Shown piece after piece: positions 4,287 through 5,089 of a DNA stretch of 5,089 bases (positions are counted from its first letter, which is position 1; each line of letters starts with the position of its first letter). Location: positions 1 to 5,089 of the forward strand of contig JAAZNS010000168.1 of NCBI GenBank assembly GCA_012798185.1, in the 5' to 3' direction. The notes beneath the pieces were generated by a model. The model worked only from the letters and a program-made list of their open reading frames with translations, ran no database searches and was not told the origin of the DNA. This DNA comes from Chloroflexota bacterium (GTDB taxonomy: Bacteria; Chloroflexota; Anaerolineae; Anaerolineales; UBA4823). The position numbers were made by a program, and so were the translations under genes.

Positions 4287-5089
4287 ATGCCTCGCATAGC
4301 CATATTGACCGACAGCACCGCTTACCTGCCTTATGAAACAATCAATCGTTATCACATTGAGGTTGTCCCCTTGAAGGTTAATTGGAAGGGGGAGACCTAT
4401 CAGGATGGTATTGATCTCACGCCTCAAGAATTTTATACCCGCCTCGAAAATGAGACCGAACTGCCCACCACATCGCAGCCTTCTATACAGGATTTCATTC
4501 AGGTATTCGAACGTCTGGCGCAAGACCACGATGCCATCATTGCACCGCTTATTTCTTCGGGTATCAGCGGGACAGTTGCTTCGGCGCAGGCGGCAGCGGC
4601 TCAATTCAACCGCATTCCGGTGGAAGTTATCGATTCACATACCACATCCGCCGGACTGGCGTTAATCGTATTGGTCGCTGCCAGGGCAGCAGCAGGTGGT
4701 AAAAACGCGGCACAAATTAAAGAAGCTGCAATGGCTGCAATTAAAAATTTCAACACTTTTTTTATGGTGGATACATTAAAGTACTTACATCTTGGCGGCA
4801 GGATTGGAGGTGCTTCGCGTTACCTTGGCTCAGCGCTTAATATCAAACCAATCCTTTATTTCAATGATGCAGGTAAGATCGATGCCCTGGAACGGGTGCG
4901 CACCCGGCGCAAAGCCCTGGACCGGTTGGCGGAACTGGTAATTGCAAAGGCAAATGGCAGACCTGTGCATCTTGGGTTGATCCATGCCAATGCTTTTGAA
5001 AATGCCCGGTATGTTGGTAAGGCATTAGAAGCAAGCCTGAAATGTGAGGAAGTCATCACCCTCGAACTGAGCCCAGTCATTGGCTCACA
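4287..5089 (+). CDS. DegV-family fatty-acid-binding protein, 3' end outside window
   Basis: DegV proteins bind a fatty acid in the cytoplasm; in Firmicutes the relatives (FakB) present it to the FakA kinase for phosphorylation and phospholipid synthesis. Visible are 267 codons of an expected 280-290. The start ATG 4287 has AGGAG at 4275-4279, seven bases away. Hallmarks occur in order: IAILTDSTAYLP (4-15), EVVPLKV (25-31), TTSQPS (61-66) and PLISSGISGTVASAQ (87-101), whose Thr and Ser residues hold the carboxylate, then VIDSHTTSAG (114-123), FMVDTLKYLHLGGRIG (159-174), LNIKPIL (184-190), RVRTRRKA (203-210) and SPVIGS (262-267), just before the usual glycine-rich end. No membrane segment is seen. 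It is the second gene of the regulator operon, and no fakA-like kinase lies in the window. Confidence 0.93.
   Translation, partial: MPRIAILTDSTAYLPYETINRYHIEVVPLKVNWKGETYQDGIDLTPQEFYTRLENETELPTTSQPSIQDFIQVFERLAQDHDAIIAPLISSGISGTVASAQAAAAQFNRIPVEVIDSHTTSAGLALIVLVAARAAAGGKNAAQIKEAAMAAIKNFNTFFMVDTLKYLHLGGRIGGASRYLGSALNIKPILYFNDAGKIDALERVRTRRKALDRLAELVIAKANGRPVHLGLIHANAFENARYVGKALEASLKCEEVITLELSPVIGS

Noticed and set aside
3743..4318. Long minus-strand open frame (191 codons) opposite the regulator gene
   Set aside because: It lies wholly antisense to a well-supported winged-helix gene, has no ribosome site or family-like motifs, and reflects the codon pattern of the + strand gene.

Overview
The window is a mid-GC bacterial stretch whose gene content and repeats fit an anaerobic Chloroflexota (Anaerolineae-like) genome best. 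This rests on three things: tailed-phage-like proteins of a type I associate with that phylum, a winged-helix regulator paired with DegV, and degenerate copies of a dispersed CACCCTGAGCGAAGCGAAGGGTC-type repeat. A Firmicute is the main alternative. The assignment is an inference from gene style; no rRNA or other phylogenetic marker is present.

Left part (1-1526, + strand): the end of a phage-like gene cassette. It holds the last codons of an upstream gene, an 80-residue hypothetical protein, a 128-residue probable beta-rich structural protein joined to it by an ATGA overlap, and, after a repeat- and hairpin-containing gap, a head-tail adaptor-like protein. The adaptor gene appears to carry a one-base frameshift near 1442: a family-like C-terminus continues in the next frame to 1526.

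Middle part (1527-3290): a stand-alone molbindin (Mop/TOBE) gene on + with its own promoter, then a convergent metallo-beta-lactamase-fold gene on - of the dihydropterin-ribofuranosylaminobenzene-phosphate synthase-like (COG1237) type. The MBL gene is framed by two degenerate ~60-70 bp repeat elements in inverted orientation (about 2029-2092 and 3290-3359).

Right part (3291-5089, + strand): an intergenic region leading to a perfect consensus sigma-70 promoter (TTGACA, 17 bp, TATAAT). A perfect palindrome sits at its predicted transcription start, followed by a winged-helix regulator gene and, 30 bp on, a DegV-family lipid-binding protein gene cut by the window end. These two genes look like one autoregulated operon.

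I see no complete mobile element, CRISPR array, tRNA or rRNA. The most notable observations are the inverted repeat pair around the MBL gene, the frameshifted adaptor gene and the promoter/operator of the regulator-DegV operon. I found no clear evidence of a wholly new system.
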